Below are positions 26,779 through 36,532 of a DNA stretch of 64,000 nucleotides, in pieces. The DNA is taken from NCBI GenBank assembly GCA_023369685.1, contig SACZ01000002.1, forward strand, positions 496,001-560,000, given 5' to 3'. Made by a program: the position numbers and the translations under genes. The notes beneath the pieces were generated by a model. The model did no database searches and had not been told where the DNA came from. It was given only the letters and a program-made list of their open reading frames with translations. Origin of the DNA: Prolixibacteraceae bacterium JC049. GTDB taxonomy: Bacteria > Bacteroidota > Bacteroidia > Bacteroidales > Prolixibacteraceae. Position 1 is the first letter of the stretch. Each line of letters opens with the position of its first letter.

Positions 26779-28449
26779 ATGAAAAACGGAAAGGAGACGC
26801 TGAAGGCAGAGTTTCGCAAAAGCGTTGAGCAGTTTGGATCACTTCCATCACTTGCTTTCGATGGAGAAACACCTGCCACGTATAGCGAACTAGGAGCATC
26901 GGTTGATGAGCTTAGTGCTTACCTTCAGCAAATAGGACTAAAAAAGGGGGATAAAGTAGGAATTCTTAGCGGGAATATGCCCAACTGGGCAAGAGCCTAT
27001 TTCTCAATCATCGACCTAGGAGCAGTTGCTGTACCTATGTTGCCTGATTTTCATCCCAACGAAATTAAGAACATCATTGAGCACTCGGAGACAAAAGCTT
27101 TATTTGTTTCACAAGCACTTTACCATAAACTGGAAGAGTTAGGAGAGGACCAATTGGAACACCTTTTCTTAATCGACGACTTTAGAGTAATTGCAAAAGG
27201 GAGCTCAAAAGAAGAGATCACTCAAGGTACTTCAATGAAAGCTTCTGCCGACTTTAAAGCAGAAGATATATATGTTGATCCTGAAGATTTAGCATCAATC
27301 ATCTATACTTCGGGAACAACAGGGAAATCGAAAGGGGTAATGTTAACGCACAAAAACCTGGTATGCAATGCATATGCAGGAAAAGAGATGCAGTTGATTC
27401 AGCCTAAAGATCGATTTTTATCATTGATGCCTTTATCGCATGTTTTGGAATTTACCGTTAGCTTAGTTATTTCGATAATTTCCGGATCATCGACCTTCTA
27501 CCTGAAAAAGCCACCAACACCAGCAGTTTTGTTGCCTGCATTAAAACGCATTAAGCCAACAGTAATGCTTACCGTGCCTTTAATCATTGAAAAGATATAC
27601 CGATCAAAAGTGCTTCCAACTTTCGACAAAAGTAAAGTTGTATCGTTCTTGTACCACAAAACACCGATGAGAAAATTATTCCATCGTATTGCGGGTAAGA
27701 AGTTGATGGAAACTTTTGGTGGAGAATTGATTTTCTTCGGAATTGGTGGAGCCAAGCTAGATGCAACTGTTGAGAAGTTTTTGCGAGAAGGGAAATTCCC
27801 ATATGCCATTGGTTATGGAATGACCGAAACAGCACCATTACTTGCAGGGGCAGGACCTGTGCAAACTAAACTGTATGCTACAGGACCTAAAGCCAAGGGG
27901 ATGGAGCTTCGCATTGACAATCCAGATCCGAAAACAGGAGAAGGAGAGATTGTTGTACGCGGAACATCATTGATGAAAGGTTACTACAAAGAACCAGAAT
28001 TAACCAAAGAAGCTTTTACCGAAGATGGATGGTTTAGAACTGGCGATTTGGGTGTCTTCGACGACAACGGTTACCTGTACATTAAAGGAAGATTGAAAAA
28101 CATGATTTTGGGAGCTTCTGGTGAAAATATCTATCCGGAAGAAATCGAGTCGGTAATCAACAATTTCAAAGGTGTTTTGGAATCGCTTGTAATTGAACGC
28201 AAAGGAAAATTAGTGGCTTTGGTACATGTAAATATCGAAGAGCTAGCTGATCGTTACGAGCATTTGAAGCATGATATCTTAGAAGAGATGCATAAATGCG
28301 AAGAGCAATTAGACGATTATTTGAAAGAGCTACAAGCTCATGTCAATTCTCGTGTTAATCGTTTTTCTCAACTTCAAGTGGTAATGGTTCAACCATCTCC
28401 ATTCGAGAAAACGGCAACTCATAAGATCAAACGTTTCTTATACGAATAG
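26779..28449 (+). CDS. AMP-forming acyl-CoA synthetase (long-chain fatty acid CoA ligase family)
   Basis: The enzyme, 556 residues from the chosen ATG, activates a carboxylic acid to acyl-AMP and then acyl-CoA. The P-loop-like signature IIYTSGTTGKSKGVMLTHKN is at about 174-193, the GYGMTETAPLL motif at about 344-354, the DGWFRTGDLG motif at about 419-428, and the C-terminal KGRLKNMILGASGENIYPEE segment at about 438-457. The last 60 residues carry an insertion-like helix and a Lys-rich end. The class (long-chain) fits best, but chain length cannot be read. Monocistronic. Confidence 0.9.
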   Translation: MKNGKETLKAEFRKSVEQFGSLPSLAFDGETPATYSELGASVDELSAYLQQIGLKKGDKVGILSGNMPNWARAYFSIIDLGAVAVPMLPDFHPNEIKNIIEHSETKALFVSQALYHKLEELGEDQLEHLFLIDDFRVIAKGSSKEEITQGTSMKASADFKAEDIYVDPEDLASIIYTSGTTGKSKGVMLTHKNLVCNAYAGKEMQLIQPKDRFLSLMPLSHVLEFTVSLVISIISGSSTFYLKKPPTPAVLLPALKRIKPTVMLTVPLIIEKIYRSKVLPTFDKSKVVSFLYHKTPMRKLFHRIAGKKLMETFGGELIFFGIGGAKLDATVEKFLREGKFPYAIGYGMTETAPLLAGAGPVQTKLYATGPKAKGMELRIDNPDPKTGEGEIVVRGTSLMKGYYKEPELTKEAFTEDGWFRTGDLGVFDDNGYLYIKGRLKNMILGASGENIYPEEIESVINNFKGVLESLVIERKGKLVALVHVNIEELADRYEHLKHDILEEMHKCEEQLDDYLKELQAHVNSRVNRFSQLQVVMVQPSPFEKTATHKIKRFLYE

Positions 28450-28465
28450 ACTTACAACACAGATA

Positions 28466-28503
28466 TAAAAAAAGGAATTCAACTCATGCTGAATTCCTTT
28501 TTT
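28466..28503. terminator. Bidirectional terminator between the acyl-CoA synthetase and MBL hydrolase genes
   Basis: AAAAAAAGGAATTC pairs with GAATTCCTTTTTT around a 10-base loop. Both strands have U-runs, which suits the convergent genes on either side. Confidence 0.9.
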
Positions 28504-28526
28504 CGTATATATAAGCTTCACTCAAA

Positions 28527-29381
28527 CTATCTCATTCTATTCTGAAAATCGACTAATGTAAGTTGCTCGTTTACCTCTGGATGTTTTCTATCCCATTTTA
28601 CCGATGCCATTTCGGTATAATAATCGTGTTCGAAAAACAGGAAGTAATCTTTTCCGGCAATCTCTTTCAATAGCTTTTCTTTCTCCTCATAAACAGTAAC
28701 CGGATACGAATCGTATGCAGCCACCCAAGGAATAGGCATATGCATTGCCGTTGGAATCATATCGGAAGAATAGATAACCGTTCCTGCAGAGGTTTCGATA
28801 AAAGGAATTAATTGTCCCGGGGTATGCCCATTAAAATGCCTCAACTGAATTTTTGGATGTATAAACGAATCTGATTCGATAAATTCAAGCAAACCTTCAT
28901 CCAGTAGTGGGTAATAGTTATCGGGGAAATAAACCGATTTCTCTCGATAATTGGCATTATGCGCATGATCCCATTGTGTTTTACTTACCCAATATTTTGC
29001 ATTGGGAAACGATGGAACAACCTTGCCAGTTTCATCATCAATTCGGGTAGCACCACCAACATGATCCCAGTGCAGGTGGGTAAGCACTACATCGGTAATT
29101 TCGTTTGCTGAGATTCCTTTTTCGTCTAATGCAGTAAAAATATTCGGAAAGCTCGATGTCCCATTATTGTTTAGGTACTTTTCGTCTAACTTATTTCCCA
29201 CACCAGTTTCAATCAAAATCACTCGATCGTCAACCTTCACCAACAAGCAACGAAGACTAAGTAAACACATATTATTTTCATCGCACTTGTATCTTTTTTC
29301 CCACAATGCTTTTGGCACTACTCCAAAAAGAGCACCTCCATCAGCCATAAACTGTCCGGCATCTAATGCTACAAATTCCAT
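28527..29381 (-). CDS. Metallo-beta-lactamase-fold hydrolase
   Basis: The 284-residue protein starts at the ATG read from 29381 (MEFVALDAGQF); an earlier in-frame start would add a basic 29-residue leader unlike the family. The metal-binding motif VLTHLHWDHVGG (about 102-113), a later His in FNGHTPGQ and an Asp in YSSDMIPT are present, giving the usual two-metal site. Overall it resembles the lactonase-like/quinolinase-like MBL subgroup. No signal peptide, so cytoplasmic. The substrate is unknown. Confidence 0.88.
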   Translation of the reverse strand: MEFVALDAGQFMADGGALFGVVPKALWEKRYKCDENNMCLLSLRCLLVKVDDRVILIETGVGNKLDEKYLNNNGTSSFPNIFTALDEKGISANEITDVVLTHLHWDHVGGATRIDDETGKVVPSFPNAKYWVSKTQWDHAHNANYREKSVYFPDNYYPLLDEGLLEFIESDSFIHPKIQLRHFNGHTPGQLIPFIETSAGTVIYSSDMIPTAMHMPIPWVAAYDSYPVTVYEEKEKLLKEIAGKDYFLFFEHDYYTEMASVKWDRKHPEVNEQLTLVDFQNRMR

Positions 29382-29877
29382 AATTTTCGATTTAATACGA
29401 ATATAGTTTTTTTGCCATTTCGGCTTAAGAAACCACCTCTTATTATCTTCAATGTTAACAAAACGCAAAAACCGAAGTTCTCAAAATCTATATTTTTCAA
29501 ATAAAACATCGATTTTGGACAAATATATTCTTTTATAGCGCCCTCTCTCATCAAAACACACATCACACTAAACTACAGCCACATAACCCATTTTTATACA
29601 TTGTAAAATTCTGATCAACTATATAAAAAATAGACAATTGGTCAGTTTTTAACACAAATTGGTCAATGCGTACACGCTCCATTGTTCTTTTCTTTTCATA
29701 TTCGCAGTAGATCATTCTTATAGATAAGAACCGCAACATTGTGTTAACCGCAAAAGGGAGTCTCCGCATACTCCCTTTTATTTTTTTATACACTTTCCGT
29801 ACATTTTTACCCTATTCAAATTTCAGTAGTTTCTAATTTTATTATCGATATTATATCGTATAAAAAATTAACTACTC
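29382..29877. other. Long intergenic region before the sulfatase gene
   Basis: This 496-base region is very AT-rich. It contains a pair of AATTGGTCA direct repeats 21 bases apart (29636-29644 and 29657-29665), a plus-strand intrinsic terminator at 29752-29788 that has no plus-strand gene in front of it, and a 13-bp palindrome (29846-29858) close to the sulfatase start. Two minus-strand frames of 65 and 76 codons look like noise. Confidence 0.55.
29752..29788 (+). terminator. Orphan Rho-independent terminator upstream of the sulfatase gene
   Basis: AAAAGGGAGT pairs with ACTCCCTTTT around an 8-base loop and runs into a T-rich tail on the plus strand. No plus-strand gene precedes it between 28449 and here, and a separate terminator already closes the acyl-CoA synthetase gene, so it may end a small RNA or a leader. 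Confidence 0.75.
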
Positions 29878-31368
29878 ATGAAACAATTTTTATTCACAGC
29901 TGCGTTGTGTCTATTTTCCATTTTGGGATGGGCAAAACAAAAACCCAACGTAGTAATTATCTATGCCGATGACTTAGGCATAGGAGATGTTAGCGCCTAT
30001 GGTCAGCAAACATTAAAAACACCAGGCATGGATCGAATAGCCAATGAAGGTATTCGATTTAACTGCGGATATGCCACATCGGCCACGTGTACTCCCAGTA
30101 GATATTCTTTGTTAACCGGATCGTATCCTTGGCGAAATAAAAAAGCACAGGTACTACCAGGCGATGCTCCTCTTCTTATCTCTACCGATCAACCAACTCT
30201 TCCTAAAATGCTACGCACAGCAGGTTACACCACCGGTATTGTTGGCAAGTGGCATCTCGGCTTAGGTACAGGAAAAGTAGATTGGAATAAGCGCGTTAGC
30301 CCAGGACCAAACGAAGTGGGATTTGATTACGCATACATTATGGCTGCCACCAACGACAGAACACCAACTGTTTTCGTAAAAAATGGCTATGTGGATGGTT
30401 TGGAAGAAAGTGATCCGCTTTATGTAAGCTACAGAAAGAACTTCGACAATCTTCCTACAGGAAAGAACAACCCAGAAATGCTGAAGATGAATTACAGCAT
30501 GGGACACAACAACAGTATACAAAATGGTATTTCGCGCATTGGTTACCAAAAAGGAGGAAAAGCCGCTATGTGGATTGACGAGAATATGGCCGACACATTC
30601 TTGGTTCAAGCCCAACGCTTTGTTAAAACACACAAAGAAAAACCATTCTTTTTGTATTATGCTTTGCACCAACCACATGTCCCTCGTGTTCCTCATCAAC
30701 GATTTGCGGGAAAAACCGGACTTGGACCTCGTGGTGATGCTATTGCTGAGGCCGATTGGTGCGTAAGAGAGTTTTTAAAGACATTAGAGGAAGAAAACCT
30801 ACTGGAGAACACAATCGTTATATTTTCGAGCGATAATGGCCCTATTTTAGACGATGGCTACTATGATGATGCCGTAGAAAAACTTGGAGCACACAAACCA
30901 GCCGGAAAATACCGTGGAAACAAGTACAGCTTATTCGATGCGGGTACGCATGTCCCATTTATGGTTATGTGGAAGGGAAAGATTAAGCCCAAGCAATCCG
31001 ACGCCTTAGTTTGCCAAATCGATCTGCTTTCGTCGCTAGCTAAAATGGTAGGAGGAGAGATTCCAAAAACAGATAGTGAAGATGTATTAGCAGCTCTTTT
31101 AGGTAAAAGTAAAAAAGGACGTAAACAACTCATTACAGAAGGTTTACACCACCGCACAGCAATTCGCAAGGACAAATGGTTATTAATTCCTAGCTATAAA
31201 GGCCCCAAGAAACCAAGTTGGGTAGATGCAGAAACAGGGTTCGACATTAATGTTCAGCTTTTCGATTTGGAAAAGGATCCAATGCAGAAAAACAACCTGA
31301 CAAAGAAATACCCTAAGAAAGTTGATCAGCTGCTTAAGCAGCATCAAGCAATAAAAGGAGACCAATAA
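29878..31368 (+). CDS. Formylglycine-dependent sulfatase (arylsulfatase family)
   Basis: The 496-residue product has a signal peptide (about 1-19) and the sulfatase fold. The metal-binding DD (Asp31/Asp32, IYADDLG), the maturation motif CTPSRYSLLTG (Cys71, to be oxidised to formylglycine), GKWHLG and SSDNGP are all intact. It hydrolyses a sulfate ester, probably on a marine polysaccharide or glycan, in the periplasm. No SusC/D pair or sulfatase-maturating enzyme is adjacent, so it is not in an obvious polysaccharide locus. The sulfated substrate cannot be told from the sequence. Confidence 0.94.
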   Translation: MKQFLFTAALCLFSILGWAKQKPNVVIIYADDLGIGDVSAYGQQTLKTPGMDRIANEGIRFNCGYATSATCTPSRYSLLTGSYPWRNKKAQVLPGDAPLLISTDQPTLPKMLRTAGYTTGIVGKWHLGLGTGKVDWNKRVSPGPNEVGFDYAYIMAATNDRTPTVFVKNGYVDGLEESDPLYVSYRKNFDNLPTGKNNPEMLKMNYSMGHNNSIQNGISRIGYQKGGKAAMWIDENMADTFLVQAQRFVKTHKEKPFFLYYALHQPHVPRVPHQRFAGKTGLGPRGDAIAEADWCVREFLKTLEEENLLENTIVIFSSDNGPILDDGYYDDAVEKLGAHKPAGKYRGNKYSLFDAGTHVPFMVMWKGKIKPKQSDALVCQIDLLSSLAKMVGGEIPKTDSEDVLAALLGKSKKGRKQLITEGLHHRTAIRKDKWLLIPSYKGPKKPSWVDAETGFDINVQLFDLEKDPMQKNNLTKKYPKKVDQLLKQHQAIKGDQ

Positions 31369-31396
31369 GTCGTGATTTGACCTATCCTTTAACGAA

Positions 31397-31440
31397 ACAA
31401 AAAGCCTCATTCGATATTATTTTGAATGAGGGTTTTCTTT
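31397..31440. terminator. Bidirectional terminator between sulfatase and PorW-like genes
   Basis: AAAAAGCCTCATTC pairs with GAATGAGGGTTTT around an 11-base loop, with T-rich tails on both strands. It serves the two convergent genes. Confidence 0.85.
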
Positions 31441-34400
31441 TATTTCAGGTAGTTCTGTTTATAGAAATCCATATACTTTGTAATATTCCGCTTCTGTTTA
31501 AACAACAAGTAATTGGAATCTGAAATCACAAAGTTTCGATACTGTTTTCCGGTCAAAGCTCTAAACAACTGGCGTTGCTGAACAATCTTCTTCATATAAG
31601 CTTTTGCCTCTTCAGCCGATTTAAATCCTTCGATTTTAAGCACTGTTCTAAAGTCAAGTTGTTCAGTACTAATCTTCGCATTCTTAACTCCATTTTGCTT
31701 GTTATATCCATCGAAAGCAGTTGTTAAAGCCCTATGGTCTACACCATCGGTTGGAATTACCAACGCAAACATATGAGCAATTGATGGCACAAATGTATAA
31801 TCGCCTGTTAGCTGTTTCACTGCCGGCTTATTGTTTTGCTTCTTCACTGGCTCTTTCTTCTTTTCCGGCTGCTTGGTAATTGGCTTGGCAACACGGTTAG
31901 AAGCTGGTTTTGCTGTCTTTCTTCTGATATAAGTCTCACGGAAGAAAGCCATGTACTTATCGATATCTGCCGATCGTTTCAGTACTTCCAGGTTGTTTTT
32001 AGAGATTATAAAATTGCGATAACGCTTCATTCCAATAAACTTAAACAACTGACGAAATGAAACTGCATTACGGAAGAAACTCATTGCTCGCTCACCATCG
32101 TCAAGTCCTTTAATTAGAAGAGCCTGAGCTGTTGGCAACTCAATGGTTTCATACGTTATATTTTCATCTGGGAATTGTGCTTTTACAAATCGCTTGAACT
32201 CATTAATGGTACCATCGAACTTAAAGTTCTTATCGAAAACAGTGATTACAAAGGCATGCGAACGATTAAACGATGGCACAAATTTGTCCTGCTTAGGAGC
32301 CTTATTATCGCGCTCTGGCGTTACCATTACAAATTCCCCTTTCTCTTCCGGTGCTTCGTCTTCCTTATCAACACGAGCCATTAGCTCTTCAGCTGTTGCT
32401 TCCTGCTCTGGCAATTCTTCTGGGAAGTCGCTACTTATGAATCGACTATAATTCTTCACGAAGAACTTCAGGTATTCGAAATAGTTTCTGTCTGAAGCAA
32501 CCTCTCTAAAGTTAGCCGATGAAGCAACAAAATTCACATAATCGACACCTTTCAACGACTGGAAAACTTCACGCTTACGAATGATCGAGCGGAAATAGAT
32601 TAAAGCCTTTTGTTTGTTATCCATACTCTTCACCACCAAAATACTTGTGTTCTCGTTCAGTGGTTGTGTCTCAATATCAAAATCAAGACTGGCATAGTGG
32701 TCAATATTATAGTTGGCAATATCAAACTTCAGGCGATTTACATCGATCTTTGCTTTCTTTGGATAAGCAATTACAAAATGATGAAGCAATTCCTCGTCAT
32801 ATGAAAACTTGCCATCAAATTCATCATCAATATTACGAGCATTGATTACTTCTTCGTTTTGAAGCTCCTCGTTGATATATCCTATGGCAACCAGTTTCTG
32901 ATAATCATTCAGTGTACTATCGGCCAAAAGCTTAATCATCTGATCGGCCAAAGGCTTAGGTTCAGCTTTTGGATATGTGTTCACATAAGTCTGCAAAGCA
33001 CTGGAGAACTCCACCGCCGATTGTTGTTTTCCTTTCGCCACTGTATTCAGGAATGCCAACTTTGGCTTTAACAAACTATCTGGCTTCAATGTCTCAATTC
33101 GCATGCAAAGCTGCTCTAATGCACCATATTCTTTGCGTTTGAACATATTGAAAGCTCTATTGTAAAGTCGATTTACACTATCCTTCATCAACTGCTGATT
33201 AGCGAAGTAATCAGGATCTTGAAGAAACTTGGCATATTTTGTTTGAGGATATAATCGAATAATCTCATTCTTGTACTTATCAGCCGATTGGCCATCTTTC
33301 TCATCATTAAACAGTCCATATAAATCGAAGAAAGATAAAAGCTCATAATCGTTACTTGGATAGCGTCTATTTAATTCTTCCAGTTGTTTAATGGCATTAG
33401 CATTATCGCTAAAATCGGTTCGGAAAATTCGCCCGGCATTGAATAACGATTCTTTGATGCTATTATGAGACAGCACCATTGCGCTATCTGTTAGCGGAAC
33501 ATCCTGCAAATAATAATCAGGCTTCATTTTGTCCGTAATACGATTCGCATCAGCTACATTCAATGTATCACTTTCCACATCTTCAGCCAAAATCACATTT
33601 CCTTCTTCATCAAATGTTACCTCTCCTTTGTGCTTTCTACGCCAATTATCTTCCAACTTACGCTTTCCCCATAAGCGCTGGAACTCACTAATACCATAAG
33701 CCACTGTAGTTGGATTATAGAAATAGAAGTTACTTGTATTTCTTTGGTTCGGGTTGGTTGAATTACGTTGTGAATTCCCTTGTGTAAATCTATATTGATT
33801 GGAGCGATAGAATGACTGATTATTCTGAGCATCTTGCTCCAGCTTCTTTCGCTCTTGTTCTGCTTCAACTTCTTTCTGAATCCATCCGGCAACTAATTCA
33901 TCACGATCAGCTTTGTCCATATTAGCCAATTGCTGCAAGCTATCCTGACGTTCAACCTCATAAAGGTTATTTGCCAATCGTTTTAAGCTTTTATTCAATT
34001 TCGACAATCGCTCATAATCAGGGTAAGAGCCATCCATCAACACAAAAGCACTATCGTAATAAGCCGAAGCCATGATGTAATTCTGTTCTTTATAAAACAG
34101 CTCTCCCAGAGTATTGCAAGTAATTATTTTCTGCGAATTATTGGTTGTAGAGTGAGCCGAAGATTTGCGATAACTAACAACCGCCTTATCGGTTTCACCT
34201 AAACGCTGGAAAAGTCGGCCTTGAGCAAAATAAATCTGATCAAGGTATTCCGTATTCTTCGAGTCGCGCAACATTTTGCGAAGCTCTTTTTGCAAATATT
34301 CTGAATTATTGGCTCCACTATAAACTTCGGCAATACTAATTCTGGCATTAAAAGCCATTTCGTAAGAAGGATTCATCTTTATCACTGATCGATATAACGC

Positions 34401-35195
34401 TGTTGCTTTCTCGTTATGATCAGTTTGTTGATAAAGCTGTGCCAAAATATAGCGATAGCGCATGCGGCGCGTACGCTTTTTAATCTTTTTAACAGCAATT
34501 TCCATATAAGGAACTGCTTCATTTAAATCGCCCTGCTTAATATTATAATCGGCAGTTATCAGGGACAATTCACCATCTAGCTTTTTAGGAAAATCGGCAT
34601 CGGTCTGTAAACGCTGAAGCATATCTCGTGCTTCTCCAAATCGTTCCGATTCGATATAAGAACGCACCAACCATAAGAAACAAGAGTAGCGCGTAATGTG
34701 ATCTTCAGCCGTTTCGTAGTTTCGAATTACATGCGAGAAGTTATTGATAGCCTGAAGATAATTCTGCTGATAGAAATAAGCTTTACCCATCATCAGGTAA
34801 GCATTATCAACCCACTTGTTGTATTCCTTCTTTGCCGCCATCTTTCGATAGCTCTCGGTTCTACGCTTACGGCGCTTGGGCTTCTTTGTAATCGAGTGCA
34901 GTTTTATCAGCTTCGATGCTTTTAAAATGGCAATATCCATATCGCTCACCGCAGTTTTTGCTGTACGCGGATCGCTCTCTTTATAAATGGAAAGTAATTG
35001 TGAAAAATCGTCGGGATAAGCATTCTCAATTTTTACGACACCTGCCTTAAGTGCTTCATTCCCGTTAAAGTAAACATTGTAACGTGCTGTTACATTATGA
35101 TATGCCCGGTTGATTCTTGTATTTTTATCGGTAGAGCAAGCTACCAAAAAACAGACTACCGAAACGATTGCTATATAATTGAATATTCTCTTCAA
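31440..35195 (-). CDS. porW: PorW/SprE-like TPR lipoprotein of type IX secretion
   Basis: The 1251-residue protein has a lipoprotein signal with lipobox LVAC (Cys20) and then the segment TRINRAYHNVTARYNVYFNG, typical of the SprE/PorW family. Multiple TPR-like helical repeats fill about 125-420, followed by a Gln/Asn-rich low-complexity stretch near 460-490 and a helical C-terminal half. The C-terminal third contains three repeats of a SPOR-like pattern each ending in YRNFI/VIS and a YMxFxxxxY helix. PorW/SprE is needed for type IX secretion and, in gliders, for motility. Standalone gene with its own -7 box. Confidence 0.85.
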   Translation of the reverse strand: MKRIFNYIAIVSVVCFLVACSTDKNTRINRAYHNVTARYNVYFNGNEALKAGVVKIENAYPDDFSQLLSIYKESDPRTAKTAVSDMDIAILKASKLIKLHSITKKPKRRKRRTESYRKMAAKKEYNKWVDNAYLMMGKAYFYQQNYLQAINNFSHVIRNYETAEDHITRYSCFLWLVRSYIESERFGEARDMLQRLQTDADFPKKLDGELSLITADYNIKQGDLNEAVPYMEIAVKKIKKRTRRMRYRYILAQLYQQTDHNEKATALYRSVIKMNPSYEMAFNARISIAEVYSGANNSEYLQKELRKMLRDSKNTEYLDQIYFAQGRLFQRLGETDKAVVSYRKSSAHSTTNNSQKIITCNTLGELFYKEQNYIMASAYYDSAFVLMDGSYPDYERLSKLNKSLKRLANNLYEVERQDSLQQLANMDKADRDELVAGWIQKEVEAEQERKKLEQDAQNNQSFYRSNQYRFTQGNSQRNSTNPNQRNTSNFYFYNPTTVAYGISEFQRLWGKRKLEDNWRRKHKGEVTFDEEGNVILAEDVESDTLNVADANRITDKMKPDYYLQDVPLTDSAMVLSHNSIKESLFNAGRIFRTDFSDNANAIKQLEELNRRYPSNDYELLSFFDLYGLFNDEKDGQSADKYKNEIIRLYPQTKYAKFLQDPDYFANQQLMKDSVNRLYNRAFNMFKRKEYGALEQLCMRIETLKPDSLLKPKLAFLNTVAKGKQQSAVEFSSALQTYVNTYPKAEPKPLADQMIKLLADSTLNDYQKLVAIGYINEELQNEEVINARNIDDEFDGKFSYDEELLHHFVIAYPKKAKIDVNRLKFDIANYNIDHYASLDFDIETQPLNENTSILVVKSMDNKQKALIYFRSIIRKREVFQSLKGVDYVNFVASSANFREVASDRNYFEYLKFFVKNYSRFISSDFPEELPEQEATAEELMARVDKEDEAPEEKGEFVMVTPERDNKAPKQDKFVPSFNRSHAFVITVFDKNFKFDGTINEFKRFVKAQFPDENITYETIELPTAQALLIKGLDDGERAMSFFRNAVSFRQLFKFIGMKRYRNFIISKNNLEVLKRSADIDKYMAFFRETYIRRKTAKPASNRVAKPITKQPEKKKEPVKKQNNKPAVKQLTGDYTFVPSIAHMFALVIPTDGVDHRALTTAFDGYNKQNGVKNAKISTEQLDFRTVLKIEGFKSAEEAKAYMKKIVQQRQLFRALTGKQYRNFVISDSNYLLFKQKRNITKYMDFYKQNYLK

Positions 35196-35250
35196 AGCTA
35201 ATAGGTTATTATGCTCTATGTTTAACTCGATTTTTCACCGATTATTGTTG

Positions 35251-35258
35251 CAAACATA
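35251..35258 (-). promoter_or_regulatory. Putative -7 box for the PorW-like gene
   Basis: Minus-strand TATGTTTG matches TAnnTTTG, 56 bases before the ATG. Confidence 0.5.
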
Positions 35259-35346
35259 AGAGAAACTGCTCAATTTTCCACTTATGGATATTTTTAATCG
35301 AGTAGTTTCTCTTTTATGCTTTTAAAATTCGAATAATTAACGAATT

Positions 35347-36441
35347 CTATTTCTTAGTAATCTTAACTTTTTTAGTTGGAGCCATATTGGCATTTCTATA
35401 GCCCAATTGCTCGTTCATTGCAGAAGCAACTTCGCCAAATGCCTTACCCAAAATAGAATCAGCATCTGCAGCAACAGGAGTTCCAGTGTCTCCACCTTCA
35501 CGAATTCCCTGTACAATAGGCACCTGGCCTAATAATTTTAAGCCCAACTGATCGGCCAATTTCTTTCCTCCATCTTTACCAAAGATGAAATACTTGTTGT
35601 CTGGCAATTCTTCTGGAGTAAACCATGCCATATTCTCAACCAATCCTAATACAGGTACGTCTACTGCTTTTCCCTGGAACATGCTCACTCCGCGAACAAC
35701 ATCAGCTAAAGCAACATCCTGAGGAGTAGAAACAATTACAGCTCCGGTTACAGGAACAGTTTGTACTAAAGTAAGGTGGATATCGCTTGTACCAGGAGGA
35801 AGGTCAATTAGCATGTAATCTAACTCGCCCCAATTTCCATCGGTAATTAGCTGTTTCAATGCATTCGATGCCATTGGTCCACGCCACACAAGTGCGTCTT
35901 CGGTATTTACAAAGAAACCAATTGAAAGAATTTTTACACCGAACTTCTCAATGGGATTGATCAGATCGCGTCCTTCCATTTTTGTTCCTGTCGGACGAGC
36001 ATCCTCTTCTCCGAACATCTTTGGAATCGAAGGGCCATAAATATCTGCATCAATCAATCCAACTTTGTAACCTTGATTAGCCAAGGCAACAGCCATATTC
36101 ACAGCAACAGTTGATTTTCCTACACCACCTTTACCCGAAGCTACTGCAATAATATTTTTCACATGAGGTAAAATTGGACGCTGCATATCGTGCACTGCTT
36201 TTACAGAAATATTTCCGTTAATCAGCGTATCACTTCCAACATATTTTAGAATGGCAGCTTCCGATGCTTCAACAACAGGTTGAATATTGGCATCATCGGT
36301 ACGTTGAAACACCAACGTAAAGCTTACTTTTTTCCCTGCAATGCGAATCTCTTGAACCATATCAAGATCTACAATATTCTCATTGCTCCCAGGAATCGAC
36401 ACGTGTCTTAACGCATCGGTAATATCTTTTGGAACTATCAT
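35347..36441 (-). CDS. Mrp/ApbC-family ATPase (iron-sulfur cluster carrier)
   Basis: The 364-residue cytoplasmic protein has an N-terminal MIP18/DUF59 domain (about 1-85) and a Mrp P-loop ATPase (about 95-350) with the deviant Walker A ASGKGGVGKSTVAV (about 101-114). IDADIYGPSIPKMFG and DYMLIDLPPGTSD are the expected switch motifs. The Cys-x-x-Cys found in many Mrp proteins is missing: the matching region reads ENMAWFTPEELPDNKYFIFG. A role in Fe-S cluster transfer is known for the family and inferred here. Confidence 0.92.
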   Translation of the reverse strand: MIVPKDITDALRHVSIPGSNENIVDLDMVQEIRIAGKKVSFTLVFQRTDDANIQPVVEASEAAILKYVGSDTLINGNISVKAVHDMQRPILPHVKNIIAVASGKGGVGKSTVAVNMAVALANQGYKVGLIDADIYGPSIPKMFGEEDARPTGTKMEGRDLINPIEKFGVKILSIGFFVNTEDALVWRGPMASNALKQLITDGNWGELDYMLIDLPPGTSDIHLTLVQTVPVTGAVIVSTPQDVALADVVRGVSMFQGKAVDVPVLGLVENMAWFTPEELPDNKYFIFGKDGGKKLADQLGLKLLGQVPIVQGIREGGDTGTPVAADADSILGKAFGEVASAMNEQLGYRNANMAPTKKVKITKK

Positions 36442-36466
36442 AGTAGTAAAATTATTTAACAGAGGA

Positions 36467-36474
36467 CAAAATTA
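36467..36474 (-). promoter_or_regulatory. Putative -7 box for the Mrp gene
   Basis: Minus-strand TAATTTTG matches TAnnTTTG and is 26 bases before the ATG. Confidence 0.5.
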
Positions 36475-36532
36475 ATAAAAATGAGCAAAGTAGCCGATGT
36501 CTGACTTGCTTAGCCGATTATCTTTATCGTAA

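Noticed and set aside
29563-29793. 76-codon minus-strand frame before the sulfatase gene
   Set aside because: Starts inside the plus-strand terminator hairpin and spans repeats; amino acid composition looks like noise.
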